The position numbers and the translations under genes were made by a program. The notes beneath the pieces were generated by a model that was not told the origin of the DNA, did not search any database, and worked only from the letters and a program-made list of their open reading frames with translations. DNA of 64,000 nt from contig NZ_LZHZ01000070.1 in assembly GCF_001667505.1 (NCBI RefSeq), positions 1 to 64,000 on the forward strand, read 5' to 3'. This DNA is from Mycobacterium sp. ACS1612. Lineage in GTDB: Bacteria; Actinomycetota; Actinomycetes; Mycobacteriales; Mycobacteriaceae. This document shows positions 32,128 through 41,060 of the stretch, one piece after another; the first letter of the stretch is position 1, and each line of letters opens with the position of its first letter.

Positions 32128-34968
32128 CTAGGAGGCCAGCGCCGACGCCAGCTCATGGCGGGATCGGATTTCGAGCTTGCTGTACGCATTCGACAGATGC
32201 ATCTCCACGGTTCGCAGCGTGACGAACAGCGACTGCGCGATCTCCTTATTGCTCGCACCCACCGCCGCGAGCTCGGCCACTCGGCGCTCACTGGCGGTCA
32301 ATGCATCGGCCCCAACGCCCGCCCGCCGTCGCGGACGTCCGCCCGCTGCGCGCAGTTCTTCCTCGGCGCGGTCGGCGAGCGGCGTGGCCCCGCATCGATG
32401 CGCAAGCTCCATACCGCCGCGAAGAACAGGCCGGGCCGACTCGCTTCGCCCGTCGCGTCGCAGCGCCGCGCCGAGGTCCACCAGCGCTTGCGCACGCCAC
32501 AGCAGCGCCGGTGAATCAGCCAGGGCCTCGGCTGCCTCGCGAAGCAAGTCCAGCCCGCGCTGACCGCCTTCGAGCAGGCCGGCGACCCGAAGCGCGCCGC
32601 CGAGCCTGCGCCGCGATTGCGCGACGGTGGCCGACTTCATCGCTTGGTCGACGGCTTCGCGGGCCGCGTCGTGGTCACCGAGGTTGCACAGCACGGGCAC
32701 AAGTGCCACGCACGCGTCAGTCGTCCACGGCCACAATCCGCGACTGAGCCGCATCCATCGCAACGCTTCCTCGAGATCGCTGCGTGCTCGGACATCGTCG
32801 CCCGCTGCCGCGCGCAACCGCCCGCGAGTGAGCAACGGCAGCACGGAGAACAGATTTCCCACGAGCTCGCCGTCCATTCCGAAGTCTGCGAGCAGCGCTT
32901 CGGCCTCCTCGACACGGCCCTGATCCGCCAGCGACTCGACCGCAACGCCGAGGCCCGGTGTCTTGGTGTAATCCTTGGTCGCCAGGATGTCGCATGCGGT
33001 GCGGGCATCGGCCTCGGCGCCACGCAAGTCGCCGCGCCTGCCGCGGGTCAAGCCGCGCAGCCACAACGCCCGCGAGAACCATTGCAACGAGCCGTTGCGC
33101 TCGGCGTGCCGCGCGGCACGGGACAGGATGTGCTCAGCGACCTCGTAGCGCTCGGCTTCGATCAGGCAGATCGTGACGTTCGTCCGCCACAACGGGTGCC
33201 CGCCCTGGCTGACCAATGCCGGGTGGGCCGCCGCCTGCTCGGCGAGATCGCCTGCGACCGCAACGGGGCCGCCTTCGAGCGCCCGGCGCGCGACGAATGA
33301 CCTCAACAGACATTCCGCCGCGGTGAGGGCGGGCAGATCGGCGACGCGTGCCGCCTCGTCTTCGAGCTTGACGGGCAGGTCCGGATTGAGCATCAACGCG
33401 CCCAGCCGTGCCGCGTCGAGTTGTAGCGCCAATTCGCGATCGTGGGGCCGGACTTCCTCTGCGGCCCACTCGTAGAGCGGAAGCTGCTCACGTTGCTTGG
33501 GCGGGTTCGGATGCGTCGTCCACGCCAACGCGATGATTGCCCGCGCCCGAACGAGCGGGTCCGTCGCGGTCTCCCCGGCTTCTCGGAGGTGCCCCGGCGC
33601 GGCCAAGTCACCCAATTCGTGTTCGGCGTTGCCGAGTTCGAACAACACCGACGGCCGGTCGTCGGGGTTGGGTGGCTCAGCGAGCGCCCGGCGCAGCTGC
33701 TCCACAGCGGTGTCGGGCGCACCGCCGGTGAGTGCCGAGCGTGCAGACTCCCGCAACATCGCGACGACGGTGGGGTCGCCGCTGGGCGCAGTGGCGATCA
33801 GATGAATGGCGATGGCACCGGGATCGGCCCTTTGGTCGGCAAGCAGTTTGGCGGCGCGCCCGTGTAGCTCACCCTGCTCGGCCGCGGACAGGTCGTTGTA
33901 AATCGCGGTCCGCACAATCGGGTGCACGAAACGCAGCGGTTCTCCGGCGGCGAGCACCGCCAGGTCGACCAGCCCGGCGGTTAGGGCGCTGGCTTTGCGG
34001 ACATCCAGCCCGGCCAATTCGGCGCACATCGTGAGCCGGGCCTGCTCGCCGAGGACGGCCGCCGCGCGGGTCAGCGACGGGGCCTGCGGATCGAGCCTGC
34101 TGACACGCAGCAGTACTGCGGCAGCAATCCGCTCCGGGCCGAGCCGGTCAACCGCTTGAGGATCAATTGCGTTGGCGGGTAGCGCATCTCGACGGAATTC
34201 GCCGAGCAGCTCGGAGAGCAGGAAGGGGTTCCCTCCCGTCGCTTCGCCGCATGCGCGGCACAACTCGTCGCTGGCGTCCTCGCCGAGACCGTTCCTCACC
34301 AGGCGGGCAACCGCGGGCTCGCCAAGCGGCCTGGGCCGCAGCACTGGCGGGCGAGCCTCCAACACCAGAGACGCCAGCACTCCGCGGGGCCGATCGGCCT
34401 CGGTGCGCAGCGCGACGGCGACGACGACCGGCAGCCCGGCGAGCCGGTGGGCGAGATGGAGCAGAAACCGCAGCGACGGATCGTCGGTCCACTGCACATC
34501 GTCGATGGCGAGTAGTAGCGGAGCGCGCTCGGCCAAGTTGACGACGAGCCAGTAGAGGCCGTGCAGGGTGGCGAAGGCGACGTCACCGGTCTCCTCGGCG
34601 GCGGAGACATCCTTGAACACCGGCTCGGCCAAGCGTGCCGCGCCGGCCAGGAGTCTTTCGTGTTCTGCGTCGTCGGCACCGATCACCGCGCCCTCGAGCA
34701 ACTGCCGGACGATGCCGAAACCGAACCCCCGCTCCAACTCGCCGCCCCTGGCTGTCAATACGGTCATGCCAGCCGCTCGCGCGCGGCTGCGCAGCGCGTC
34801 GAGCAGCACCGTCTTACCGATGCCCGCCGGGCCCTCGATGAGCAATACGCCACCGGTTCCTGCGGCCGCTTCGGCCAGCGCAGCGTCAAGGGCTGCGAGA
34901 TCGTCCTCGCGCTCGAACAGCAGTGGCTGTTCGTTCGAAGAAAAGACTTCGGCTGACTCTTGTGGCAT
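32128..34968 (-). CDS. LuxR-family transcriptional regulator with AAA/STAND ATPase domain (LAL type), second copy
   Basis: 946 residues from ATG 34968; a TTG one codon earlier is also open. Walker A is GPAGIGKT at residues 46-53 and Walker B is LLLAIDDVQW at 151-160. TPR-like repeats follow, and a C-terminal LuxR domain (LTASERRVAELAAVGASNKEIAQSLFVTLRTVEMHLSNAYSKL). The sequence is only distantly related to the neighbouring LAL gene, so this is not a recent duplication. It is divergent from the lipoprotein/ABC gene set that starts at 35107, with a 138-bp gap. That makes it the most likely regulator of that transporter by position. Confidence 0.92.
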   Translation of the reverse strand: MPQESAEVFSSNEQPLLFEREDDLAALDAALAEAAAGTGGVLLIEGPAGIGKTVLLDALRSRARAAGMTVLTARGGELERGFGFGIVRQLLEGAVIGADDAEHERLLAGAARLAEPVFKDVSAAEETGDVAFATLHGLYWLVVNLAERAPLLLAIDDVQWTDDPSLRFLLHLAHRLAGLPVVVAVALRTEADRPRGVLASLVLEARPPVLRPRPLGEPAVARLVRNGLGEDASDELCRACGEATGGNPFLLSELLGEFRRDALPANAIDPQAVDRLGPERIAAAVLLRVSRLDPQAPSLTRAAAVLGEQARLTMCAELAGLDVRKASALTAGLVDLAVLAAGEPLRFVHPIVRTAIYNDLSAAEQGELHGRAAKLLADQRADPGAIAIHLIATAPSGDPTVVAMLRESARSALTGGAPDTAVEQLRRALAEPPNPDDRPSVLFELGNAEHELGDLAAPGHLREAGETATDPLVRARAIIALAWTTHPNPPKQREQLPLYEWAAEEVRPHDRELALQLDAARLGALMLNPDLPVKLEDEAARVADLPALTAAECLLRSFVARRALEGGPVAVAGDLAEQAAAHPALVSQGGHPLWRTNVTICLIEAERYEVAEHILSRAARHAERNGSLQWFSRALWLRGLTRGRRGDLRGAEADARTACDILATKDYTKTPGLGVAVESLADQGRVEEAEALLADFGMDGELVGNLFSVLPLLTRGRLRAAAGDDVRARSDLEEALRWMRLSRGLWPWTTDACVALVPVLCNLGDHDAAREAVDQAMKSATVAQSRRRLGGALRVAGLLEGGQRGLDLLREAAEALADSPALLWRAQALVDLGAALRRDGRSESARPVLRGGMELAHRCGATPLADRAEEELRAAGGRPRRRAGVGADALTASERRVAELAAVGASNKEIAQSLFVTLRTVEMHLSNAYSKLEIRSRHELASALAS

Positions 34969-35106
34969 CAACTCTGGCGCGGTCCCCCCGTTCCGTTAGA
35001 CCATCAACTCCATATCCTGCCTCGATGGCTGCGATTTCCGGGTAGGGACGGCGCGGATTGGCATAACGTTCGAGCTCATGGACCATGGGGGAAGGCGCCA
35101 GGGCTG

Positions 35107-36087
35107 ATGCGACAGCGGAGCAGACTGGCCAATGTGCTTGCCTGTCTGACGCTTGTCGCGGGCGGTTGCGCGACGGAGAGCGCCTCGCGCACCGAGGACG
35201 ACCTCACGACGCTGCGAGTGGCCATGTTCCCCAGCGGCAGCACTCTTCCCGCGCATACGGCGCTGACCACAGGGATATTCCAACGTAACGGACTACGAGT
35301 CGAGTTCACCGAGGGCATGGACCTTCCGGTGTTCATGGCGGCGTTGGCCAAGGGCCAGTACGACGTCGTGATGAGTGTCCCGACGCTGGTCATGATCGGT
35401 GTCGAGAAAGGCATTGACGTGCAGATCATTTCGAGTCTGCAACGGTCATCGCAACAGCGGCCCAACGCGGTGTGGATCAGTAAGGACCCCCAGATCGATT
35501 CACTGGGCGAATTGAAAGGCAAGACCATTGCGGTGCCATCGCTGACCGGAATCATCATCGACGCGGTGGTCTATCTGTTGGGTCGCAGCGGTATCGCGCG
35601 CGACGAGGTGAAGTTCGTTCAAACACCGTTTCCGACGATGGGCGACCAGCTTGCGGCTGGTCGCGTGGATGCTGCGGTGGCGTCGATTCCCTTCAACGAC
35701 GCCATTGCCGCTCGCGGGTTTCGGTTGCACGACGACGTCATCGTGGACGCCGTACGCGAGGCCAGCGCGGGAGCCGTCGAGTCGGCGATGACGTCGGTGT
35801 GGGTGGCGTCGCGCGCGTTCGGACGAGATCACGCCGAGACAGTGACGGCCTGGCGCAAATCACTGAACAGTGCCATCGAACAGCTGGAAGGCGACCCCGC
35901 CCAGGCCCGCCGGATGATGCAGGACTGGTTGAAGATCCCCGCCAAAATACTCGACACGGCCCCGTTGCCGGATTGGGATGTCGCGATCACGCCGCAGGAA
36001 CTGCCGCCCTACGTCGCCATCTCGAAAGCCGTCGGTTCGACACGCGGTGACCCCGACGTGAACACGCTGGTGTGGCAGGGGTCGTGA
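35107..36087 (+). CDS. ABC importer substrate-binding lipoprotein (NMT1/SsuA/TauA-like)
   Basis: 326 residues from ATG 35107, with GGGGGAAGG upstream. The N-terminus is a lipoprotein signal ending LVAGGC (Cys 21), so the mature protein is lipid-anchored outside the membrane. The body is of the nitrate/sulfonate/taurine/thiamine-precursor type (LRVAMFPSGSTLPAHTALTTG, GLRVEFTEG, AALAKGQYDVVMSVPTLVMIG, ELKGKTIAVPSLTG, AGRVDAAVASIPF). The ligand cannot be told from sequence; sulfonates, nitrate-like anions and pyrimidine precursors are all handled by this family. The stop overlaps the ATPase start (GTGA). Confidence 0.88.
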   Translation: MRQRSRLANVLACLTLVAGGCATESASRTEDDLTTLRVAMFPSGSTLPAHTALTTGIFQRNGLRVEFTEGMDLPVFMAALAKGQYDVVMSVPTLVMIGVEKGIDVQIISSLQRSSQQRPNAVWISKDPQIDSLGELKGKTIAVPSLTGIIIDAVVYLLGRSGIARDEVKFVQTPFPTMGDQLAAGRVDAAVASIPFNDAIAARGFRLHDDVIVDAVREASAGAVESAMTSVWVASRAFGRDHAETVTAWRKSLNSAIEQLEGDPAQARRMMQDWLKIPAKILDTAPLPDWDVAITPQELPPYVAISKAVGSTRGDPDVNTLVWQGS

Positions 36088-36857
36088 ACCGGCTGCTCTA
36101 CAAGGTCGACTCGGTGGGCGTTCGCCTTCCTGCCGTCGACGGGCCACGGCAGGTGCTCGCCGACGTATCGTTCGACGTGAACGCAGGTGAGATCGTCGGC
36201 ATCATCGGACGTTCCGGAGTCGGTAAAACGACGCTGCTGCGGGTTCTCGGCGGCTTGCTCGAGACCACAGGTGGCACAGTCATATTCGACGGCGACGAGG
36301 TGCAGCGACCGCCGGATGGGGCGGTCACGCTATTCCAGGACTACGGTAACGCGCTGTTGCCGTGGCGCACAGTTGCACGAAACATTGGCCTGGGGCTGGA
36401 AGGCCGGGTGAGCCGCGAGGAGCGCCTGCGACGCGTCGCGGACGCGTTGAGCATGGTCGGCCTGTCCGACCGGGGCTCCGACTATCCGTGGCGCCTCTCG
36501 GGAGGCATGGCGCAGCGGGTGCAAATCGCGCGGGCGCTCGCCTTGGAACCGAAGGTGCTGCTGATGGATGAGCCGTTCGGCGCGCTTGACGCGATCACCA
36601 AGGCCTCGTTGCAAGACGTTCTGCTGAGCATCCAGCGCGAGACCGAGGCAACCGTGGTGTTCATCACGCACGACCTCGACGAGGCGATCTACCTCAGCGA
36701 CAGAGTGCTGGTGATGAGCGGCAGCCCGGGCACCATCACGGTCGCCGTCGATACCGAACTCCCGCGCCCGCGTGACCAATTGGCGACCCGGGAGCTGCCC
36801 CGCTACTTGCAAGTGCGCCACGTCCTTGGACAGGCGCTGCGAGCAGGCAATGGTTAG
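36084..36857 (+). CDS. ABC importer ATP-binding protein (SsuB/TauB-like)
   Basis: 257 residues from GTG 36084, overlapping the lipoprotein stop. Walker A GRSGVGKTT, Q-loop LFQDYGNALLPWRT, signature LSGGMAQRVQIARAL, Walker B VLLMDEPFGALD and the H-loop VFITHDLDEAIYLSD are all intact. It powers the fused permease downstream, which overlaps it by 8 bp. The LLPWRT and DEPFGALD wording is typical of the nitrate/sulfonate/taurine subfamily. Confidence 0.93.
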   Translation: MNRLLYKVDSVGVRLPAVDGPRQVLADVSFDVNAGEIVGIIGRSGVGKTTLLRVLGGLLETTGGTVIFDGDEVQRPPDGAVTLFQDYGNALLPWRTVARNIGLGLEGRVSREERLRRVADALSMVGLSDRGSDYPWRLSGGMAQRVQIARALALEPKVLLMDEPFGALDAITKASLQDVLLSIQRETEATVVFITHDLDEAIYLSDRVLVMSGSPGTITVAVDTELPRPRDQLATRELPRYLQVRHVLGQALRAGNG

Positions 36858-38379
36858 CCGTTGGGCGGCTGTCGTCGTGCCGGTGGCCGCGTTGGCCGGC
36901 TGGCAGGCGTTGGAGTCGATGGGTGCCATCCAGTACGAGTACCTGCCGTCGCCCCGGGCAGTAGCAACCGCCCTTCTGGATCTGGTGCGCAGCGGCGAAC
37001 TGGCCGCCGATGTCGCGCACACGCTCGGGGTGGCGATGCTGGCGGCCGCGGTCAGCATGGCGGCCGGCGCGGCGCTGGCACTGGCCATTGGATTGGTGCC
37101 CGCCGTGCGCCGTTACTCGATGGCCTCCGTTGACTTCCTGCGCACCATACCCGCCGTGGCTCTGGTGCCTATCGCGGTGCTCACCTTCGGTCCAGTCCGG
37201 ACTGCCGAGGTGACGCTGGCGATGTACGCCGCACTGTGGCCAATCCTGTTGCACACCGCGGGCGGGGTCGCGGCGGTGCATCCGCGGCAGTACGACGTGG
37301 CTCGAATGCTGCATCTGACACAGACCGCGATATTGCGCAAAATTGTTGTGCCGAGCGCAGTTCCGGCATGGCTAGTGGGCGCGCGGATGGCGGTCGTCAT
37401 CGCACTTCTGGTCGCGATCGTGGCCGAGATGATGATGTCGTCACGAGGGCTGGGGGCCGGTCTCATCGAGTCGATGCACGCGCTGACCCCCGCCCGCATG
37501 TGGGCCTACGCATTGGTCTGCGGAATGCTCGGATTGCTGCTCAATACGGCTGTGCGGTGCGCGGTCCGCATCGCATTGCCCGGTGCGCCGGCACAATCAT
37601 CTGGTGACCGACCGACGCCGACACCGCCCATCACCGCGATCCAAGGACTGCTACCGATCGCTGCGCTGCTGCTCGTATGGCAGTTGAGCACCTCCGCCAA
37701 TTCGCTGTCGTTCCCACCTCCTGGCGAGTGGTTCAAGGCCATCGCGCGGATGCATGGCGGCGGCGTGCTGTCTTCCGCGGTTCTGCATTCATTGGGTACC
37801 TACACGCTTGGTCTGGCATGCGCTGTCGTGACCGGCGGTATCGTCGGCGCCGCGATCGGCGCATCGCAACTCGTCGACCGCGCACTCACTCCCACAATCG
37901 ATTTCGTTGCCGCGGTGCCGGGAGCGGCACTGGTTCCGGTCGCGGTGCTACTCCTTGGCCCGGGTCAGCTCGGCGCTGTGGTTGCCGTCGCGCTGATCGT
38001 GTCGTGGCCGGTCCTGCTCAATACCGCGGCGGCCATGCGGTCGATACCTGCGGTCCGACTGGAGATGTCGCGGACGATTGGGCTCTCCCGATGCCAGCGG
38101 TGGACCAAGGTCATCGTGCCGTCGCTGATTCCCGGCTCGATGCTGGGCGTCCGGGTAGCGGCGTCACTTGCGGTGATCATCACGTTGCTGGTCGACATCT
38201 TCGGCGCCGGAACGGGCGTCGGACGCCTGCTGGTCGAGAGCCAGCAGCGCTTCGATGCCGCGGCGGCGTGGGGACTGCTGCTCCTTGTGGGGTTGTTCGG
38301 CTACTTGGTGAGCTTGTCGCTGTCCTGGTTGGAGGGCAGAATCGCGACCGCTTCAGTCCCCGACGCCTTGCGGGCATAG
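36850..38379 (+). CDS. ABC importer permease with two permease domains in one chain
   Basis: 509 residues from ATG 36850, about twice the usual length for SsuC/TauC-type permeases. Two homologous membrane domains (about residues 60-240 and 320-500) each carry a coupling-loop signature: YDVARMLHLTQTAILRKIVVPSAVPA and LEMSRTIGLSRCQRWTKVIVPSLIPG. They are joined by a Pro/Thr-rich linker (SSGDRPTPTPPITAI). One polypeptide could therefore supply the whole membrane channel. The last 79 bp overlap the 3' end of the convergent AprA-like/HEAT gene, in an antisense frame. No frameshift lies between the halves, so this is a real fusion. Confidence 0.9.
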   Translation: MVSRWAAVVVPVAALAGWQALESMGAIQYEYLPSPRAVATALLDLVRSGELAADVAHTLGVAMLAAAVSMAAGAALALAIGLVPAVRRYSMASVDFLRTIPAVALVPIAVLTFGPVRTAEVTLAMYAALWPILLHTAGGVAAVHPRQYDVARMLHLTQTAILRKIVVPSAVPAWLVGARMAVVIALLVAIVAEMMMSSRGLGAGLIESMHALTPARMWAYALVCGMLGLLLNTAVRCAVRIALPGAPAQSSGDRPTPTPPITAIQGLLPIAALLLVWQLSTSANSLSFPPPGEWFKAIARMHGGGVLSSAVLHSLGTYTLGLACAVVTGGIVGAAIGASQLVDRALTPTIDFVAAVPGAALVPVAVLLLGPGQLGAVVAVALIVSWPVLLNTAAAMRSIPAVRLEMSRTIGLSRCQRWTKVIVPSLIPGSMLGVRVAASLAVIITLLVDIFGAGTGVGRLLVESQQRFDAAAAWGLLLLVGLFGYLVSLSLSWLEGRIATASVPDALRA

Positions 38380-41060
38380 GCCCGCACGTCGGCATCGCTG
38401 TCGTCGAGCGCCAATTGCAATGCCTCGCGCGCTGCCGGGTCATCCCCGGCCCACCGACTCAGGGTGAGCACCGCGGCCTTGCGCACGTCGAGGTGCTGGT
38501 CGGTCAGCAAGCCTGCCAGCATCGGCACCGCAACGGCTGGCGCCGCACCGGCCAGCGCCCTTGCTGCGCCCTCGCGCACCTGCCAGGCCGGCTCCTTCAG
38601 TGCGCGGCGCACCTCCACGAGATCGTCGTCGCGGCAACCGACCGCGCCGAGCGCGGTGAGTGCCGCAGTGCGGACCAACGGGTCTCGGTCGACGACCAGC
38701 AGGCGGACCGTATCGACGCCCGCACGCAGCGTGCCAAGCCCGTTGGCAGCCGCGATCCTGACTTCGCGGTTGTCGTCACATGCCGCGGCGGCCACACCGT
38801 CGGCGTCATCGACCGAGACCAATGCCCGGACAGCCTCGATGCGGACTCGGTGGTCCACGTCTGCCAAAGCGGCGCGGTAGTGCTCCCGCTCGCCGCAACG
38901 GCGGGCACTGAGCAGATACACCGCGACAGCACGAACCATCGGATCAGAGGAATCGAGTTGTGCCGCAACCGCTTCCGGCGATGGCAACACCTCGACCAGC
39001 TCGCGCACACTGTCGGCGGTGATGCGGCGCACCTCGGCGTCACCGTCATCGAGTGCGGTGATCAGCGCGTCGGCGTAGCCGTCCGGCAGATTCTCGACCA
39101 GCGTTGCGACGGCGGTCCGTCGTACACCGGGATCAGGGTCAGCCAGGTAGTCGTCCAAATCTGCGAGTGAAGGTGACTCGAGCGCAAGCACTTCCACGAT
39201 CCGCGGCGACGGCGGCTGGCTCGGGCCGGCGGGCCGTAGCCGGGACGCGGTTGTGGCAGGCGCCCGTCCGCCGGCCAGTCCAGGCTGGTCGACGTGCTGC
39301 ACCGGATCGTCGGACGGCAGGTGTTCGAGTCCGGGCACCGGCACGAAATACGGGGCGACGGGCCGCTTCAGAAATTCCATCGAGCCGTCGGCAGCCTTGC
39401 GCAGGTTCAGGTGGTAGCGCCACTGCTCGTCGTCGCGGTCCGGGATGTCGGCCCGGTCGTGGTAGAGCCCCCACCGTGATTCGGTTCTGGTCAGCGACGA
39501 GCGGGCGGCCATCTCGGCACAGTCCCGGATGAACGACACCTCGACGGCGCGCATCAACTCGTGCGGTGTGGTGGCACCCATCTCTGCGATCTCATCGTGC
39601 ATCCGCTCGAAGGTCTGCACGGCGATCGACAACTTCGTCGCCGTCTTGGGCGGTGCCACATAGTCGTTGACGAATCGGCGAAGCTTGTACTCCACCTGTG
39701 GTTGCGGCGGGCCGTCGGGCTGACAAAGCGGGCGGTAGACCAGTTCGTGCGCCTCCTTGAGTTGATCCTGCGGAAGTTCCTTTGGCGCCTGCACGCTTGC
39801 CAGTGTCGATGCGGCGTGTTCTCCCGCCAGGTCGCCGTAGACGAACGCCCCGATCATGTAGTTGTGCGGGACGCAGGCCAGGTCACCCGCCGCGTACAGG
39901 CCCGGCACAGTGGTGCGGGCGTGTTCGTCGACCCATACCCCCGAGGCGGAATGGCCGCTGCACAAACCGATCTCGGAGACGTGCATCTCGACGTCGTGGG
40001 TGCGGTAATTATGCCCGCGGTTCGCGTGGAAGGTGCCTCTGGTGGGCCGTTCCGTGGTGTGCAGGATGTTCTCCAACGCCGTCAGCGTCTCGTCCGGCAG
40101 GTGCGACACCTTCAAATAGATCGGGCCGCGCGCGGATTCGATCTCCCGTTTCACTTCGGACATCATCTGACCCGACCAGTAGTCCGAGTCGACGAACCGC
40201 TCCCCCAGCGCGTTGACCTGGTATCCGCCGAACGGGTTAGCCACGTACGCGCACGCCGGTCCGTTGTAGTCCTTGATCAGCGGATTGACTTGGAAGCATT
40301 CGATGCCGGACAGTTCGGCTCCGGCGTGATAGGCCATCGAGTAGCCGTCACCGGCATTGGTGGGGTTCTCGTACGTACCGTACAGGTAGCCCGATGCGGG
40401 CAGGCCGAGGCGTCCGCAGGCGCCGGTCGCGAGAATGACCGCCTTGGCGGCGACGGCGACGAATTCACCTGTGCGGGAGTTGAGTGCGGCGGCACCGACG
40501 GCCCTGCGTTGCCTTGTCCCGTCGCTGCGCTCGCCCAGATCCTCGGTGAGCACGCGCACCGGCATCAGCCGGTTCTCGATCGTGATCTTCTCGCGCATCG
40601 ACCGTTGCCGGAGCACGCGGTACAACGCCTTCTTGACGTCTTTGCCTTCGGGCATCGGCAACACATAGGAGCCTGAGCGGTGCACTCGGCGCACCGCGTA
40701 CTCGCCATGTTCGTCCTTCTCGAACTTGACGCCGTAGCGCTCCAGGCGCTGCACCATCGCGAAGCCGCGCGTCGCGGTCTGATAGATGGTGTGTTGGTTG
40801 ACGATTCCGTCGTTCGCCCGGGTGATCTCGGCGACGTAGTCCTCCGGCCGGGCCTTGCCAGGGATGACGGCGTTGTTCACCCCGTCCATGCCCATTGCCA
40901 GCGCCCCCGAGTGACGCACATGCGCCTTCTCCAGCAGCAGGACTCGAGCGCCGTGCTCGGCGGCGGTCAACGCCGCCATGGTGCCCGCTGTTCCGCCGCC
41001 GATGACCAGCACATCGCAATCGAGCCGAGCCGTGTCGGCCAGTTCAGGTATCTGCATCAT
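38301..41060 (-). CDS. AprA-like flavoprotein fused to a HEAT-repeat domain
   Basis: 919 residues from ATG 41060, overlapping the ATPase stop (ATGA). Residues 12-590 belong to the fumarate reductase/adenylylsulfate reductase flavoprotein family: FAD motif VLVIGGGTAGTMAA, then RHSGALAMGMDGVNNAV, which closely recalls the AprA motif. Further on are RGPIYLKV (Arg 311), GHSASGVWVDEH (His 370), GLYAAGD and the C-terminal ESRWGLYHDRADIPDRDDEQW. Arg 311 and His 370 fall where, from memory, AprA has its catalytic Arg and His. Residues about 630-905 are HEAT/PBS-lyase-like repeats (for example DPDPGVRRTAVATLVENL), not part of known AprA. It is cytoplasmic and presumably takes electrons from, or gives them to, the ferredoxin encoded in the same operon. 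The substrate is unproven; APS/sulfite chemistry is a hypothesis. Confidence 0.8.
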   Translation of the reverse strand: MMQIPELADTARLDCDVLVIGGGTAGTMAALTAAEHGARVLLLEKAHVRHSGALAMGMDGVNNAVIPGKARPEDYVAEITRANDGIVNQHTIYQTATRGFAMVQRLERYGVKFEKDEHGEYAVRRVHRSGSYVLPMPEGKDVKKALYRVLRQRSMREKITIENRLMPVRVLTEDLGERSDGTRQRRAVGAAALNSRTGEFVAVAAKAVILATGACGRLGLPASGYLYGTYENPTNAGDGYSMAYHAGAELSGIECFQVNPLIKDYNGPACAYVANPFGGYQVNALGERFVDSDYWSGQMMSEVKREIESARGPIYLKVSHLPDETLTALENILHTTERPTRGTFHANRGHNYRTHDVEMHVSEIGLCSGHSASGVWVDEHARTTVPGLYAAGDLACVPHNYMIGAFVYGDLAGEHAASTLASVQAPKELPQDQLKEAHELVYRPLCQPDGPPQPQVEYKLRRFVNDYVAPPKTATKLSIAVQTFERMHDEIAEMGATTPHELMRAVEVSFIRDCAEMAARSSLTRTESRWGLYHDRADIPDRDDEQWRYHLNLRKAADGSMEFLKRPVAPYFVPVPGLEHLPSDDPVQHVDQPGLAGGRAPATTASRLRPAGPSQPPSPRIVEVLALESPSLADLDDYLADPDPGVRRTAVATLVENLPDGYADALITALDDGDAEVRRITADSVRELVEVLPSPEAVAAQLDSSDPMVRAVAVYLLSARRCGEREHYRAALADVDHRVRIEAVRALVSVDDADGVAAAACDDNREVRIAAANGLGTLRAGVDTVRLLVVDRDPLVRTAALTALGAVGCRDDDLVEVRRALKEPAWQVREGAARALAGAAPAVAVPMLAGLLTDQHLDVRKAAVLTLSRWAGDDPAAREALQLALDDSDADVRAYARKASGTEAVAILPSNQDSDKLTK

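Noticed and set aside
38301..41060. Ordinary fumarate reductase/succinate dehydrogenase flavoprotein
   Set aside because: No SdhB/C/D partners; AprA-like motif wording, AprB-like ferredoxin and HEAT extension argue against it, though a family-level label of this kind would be formally correct.
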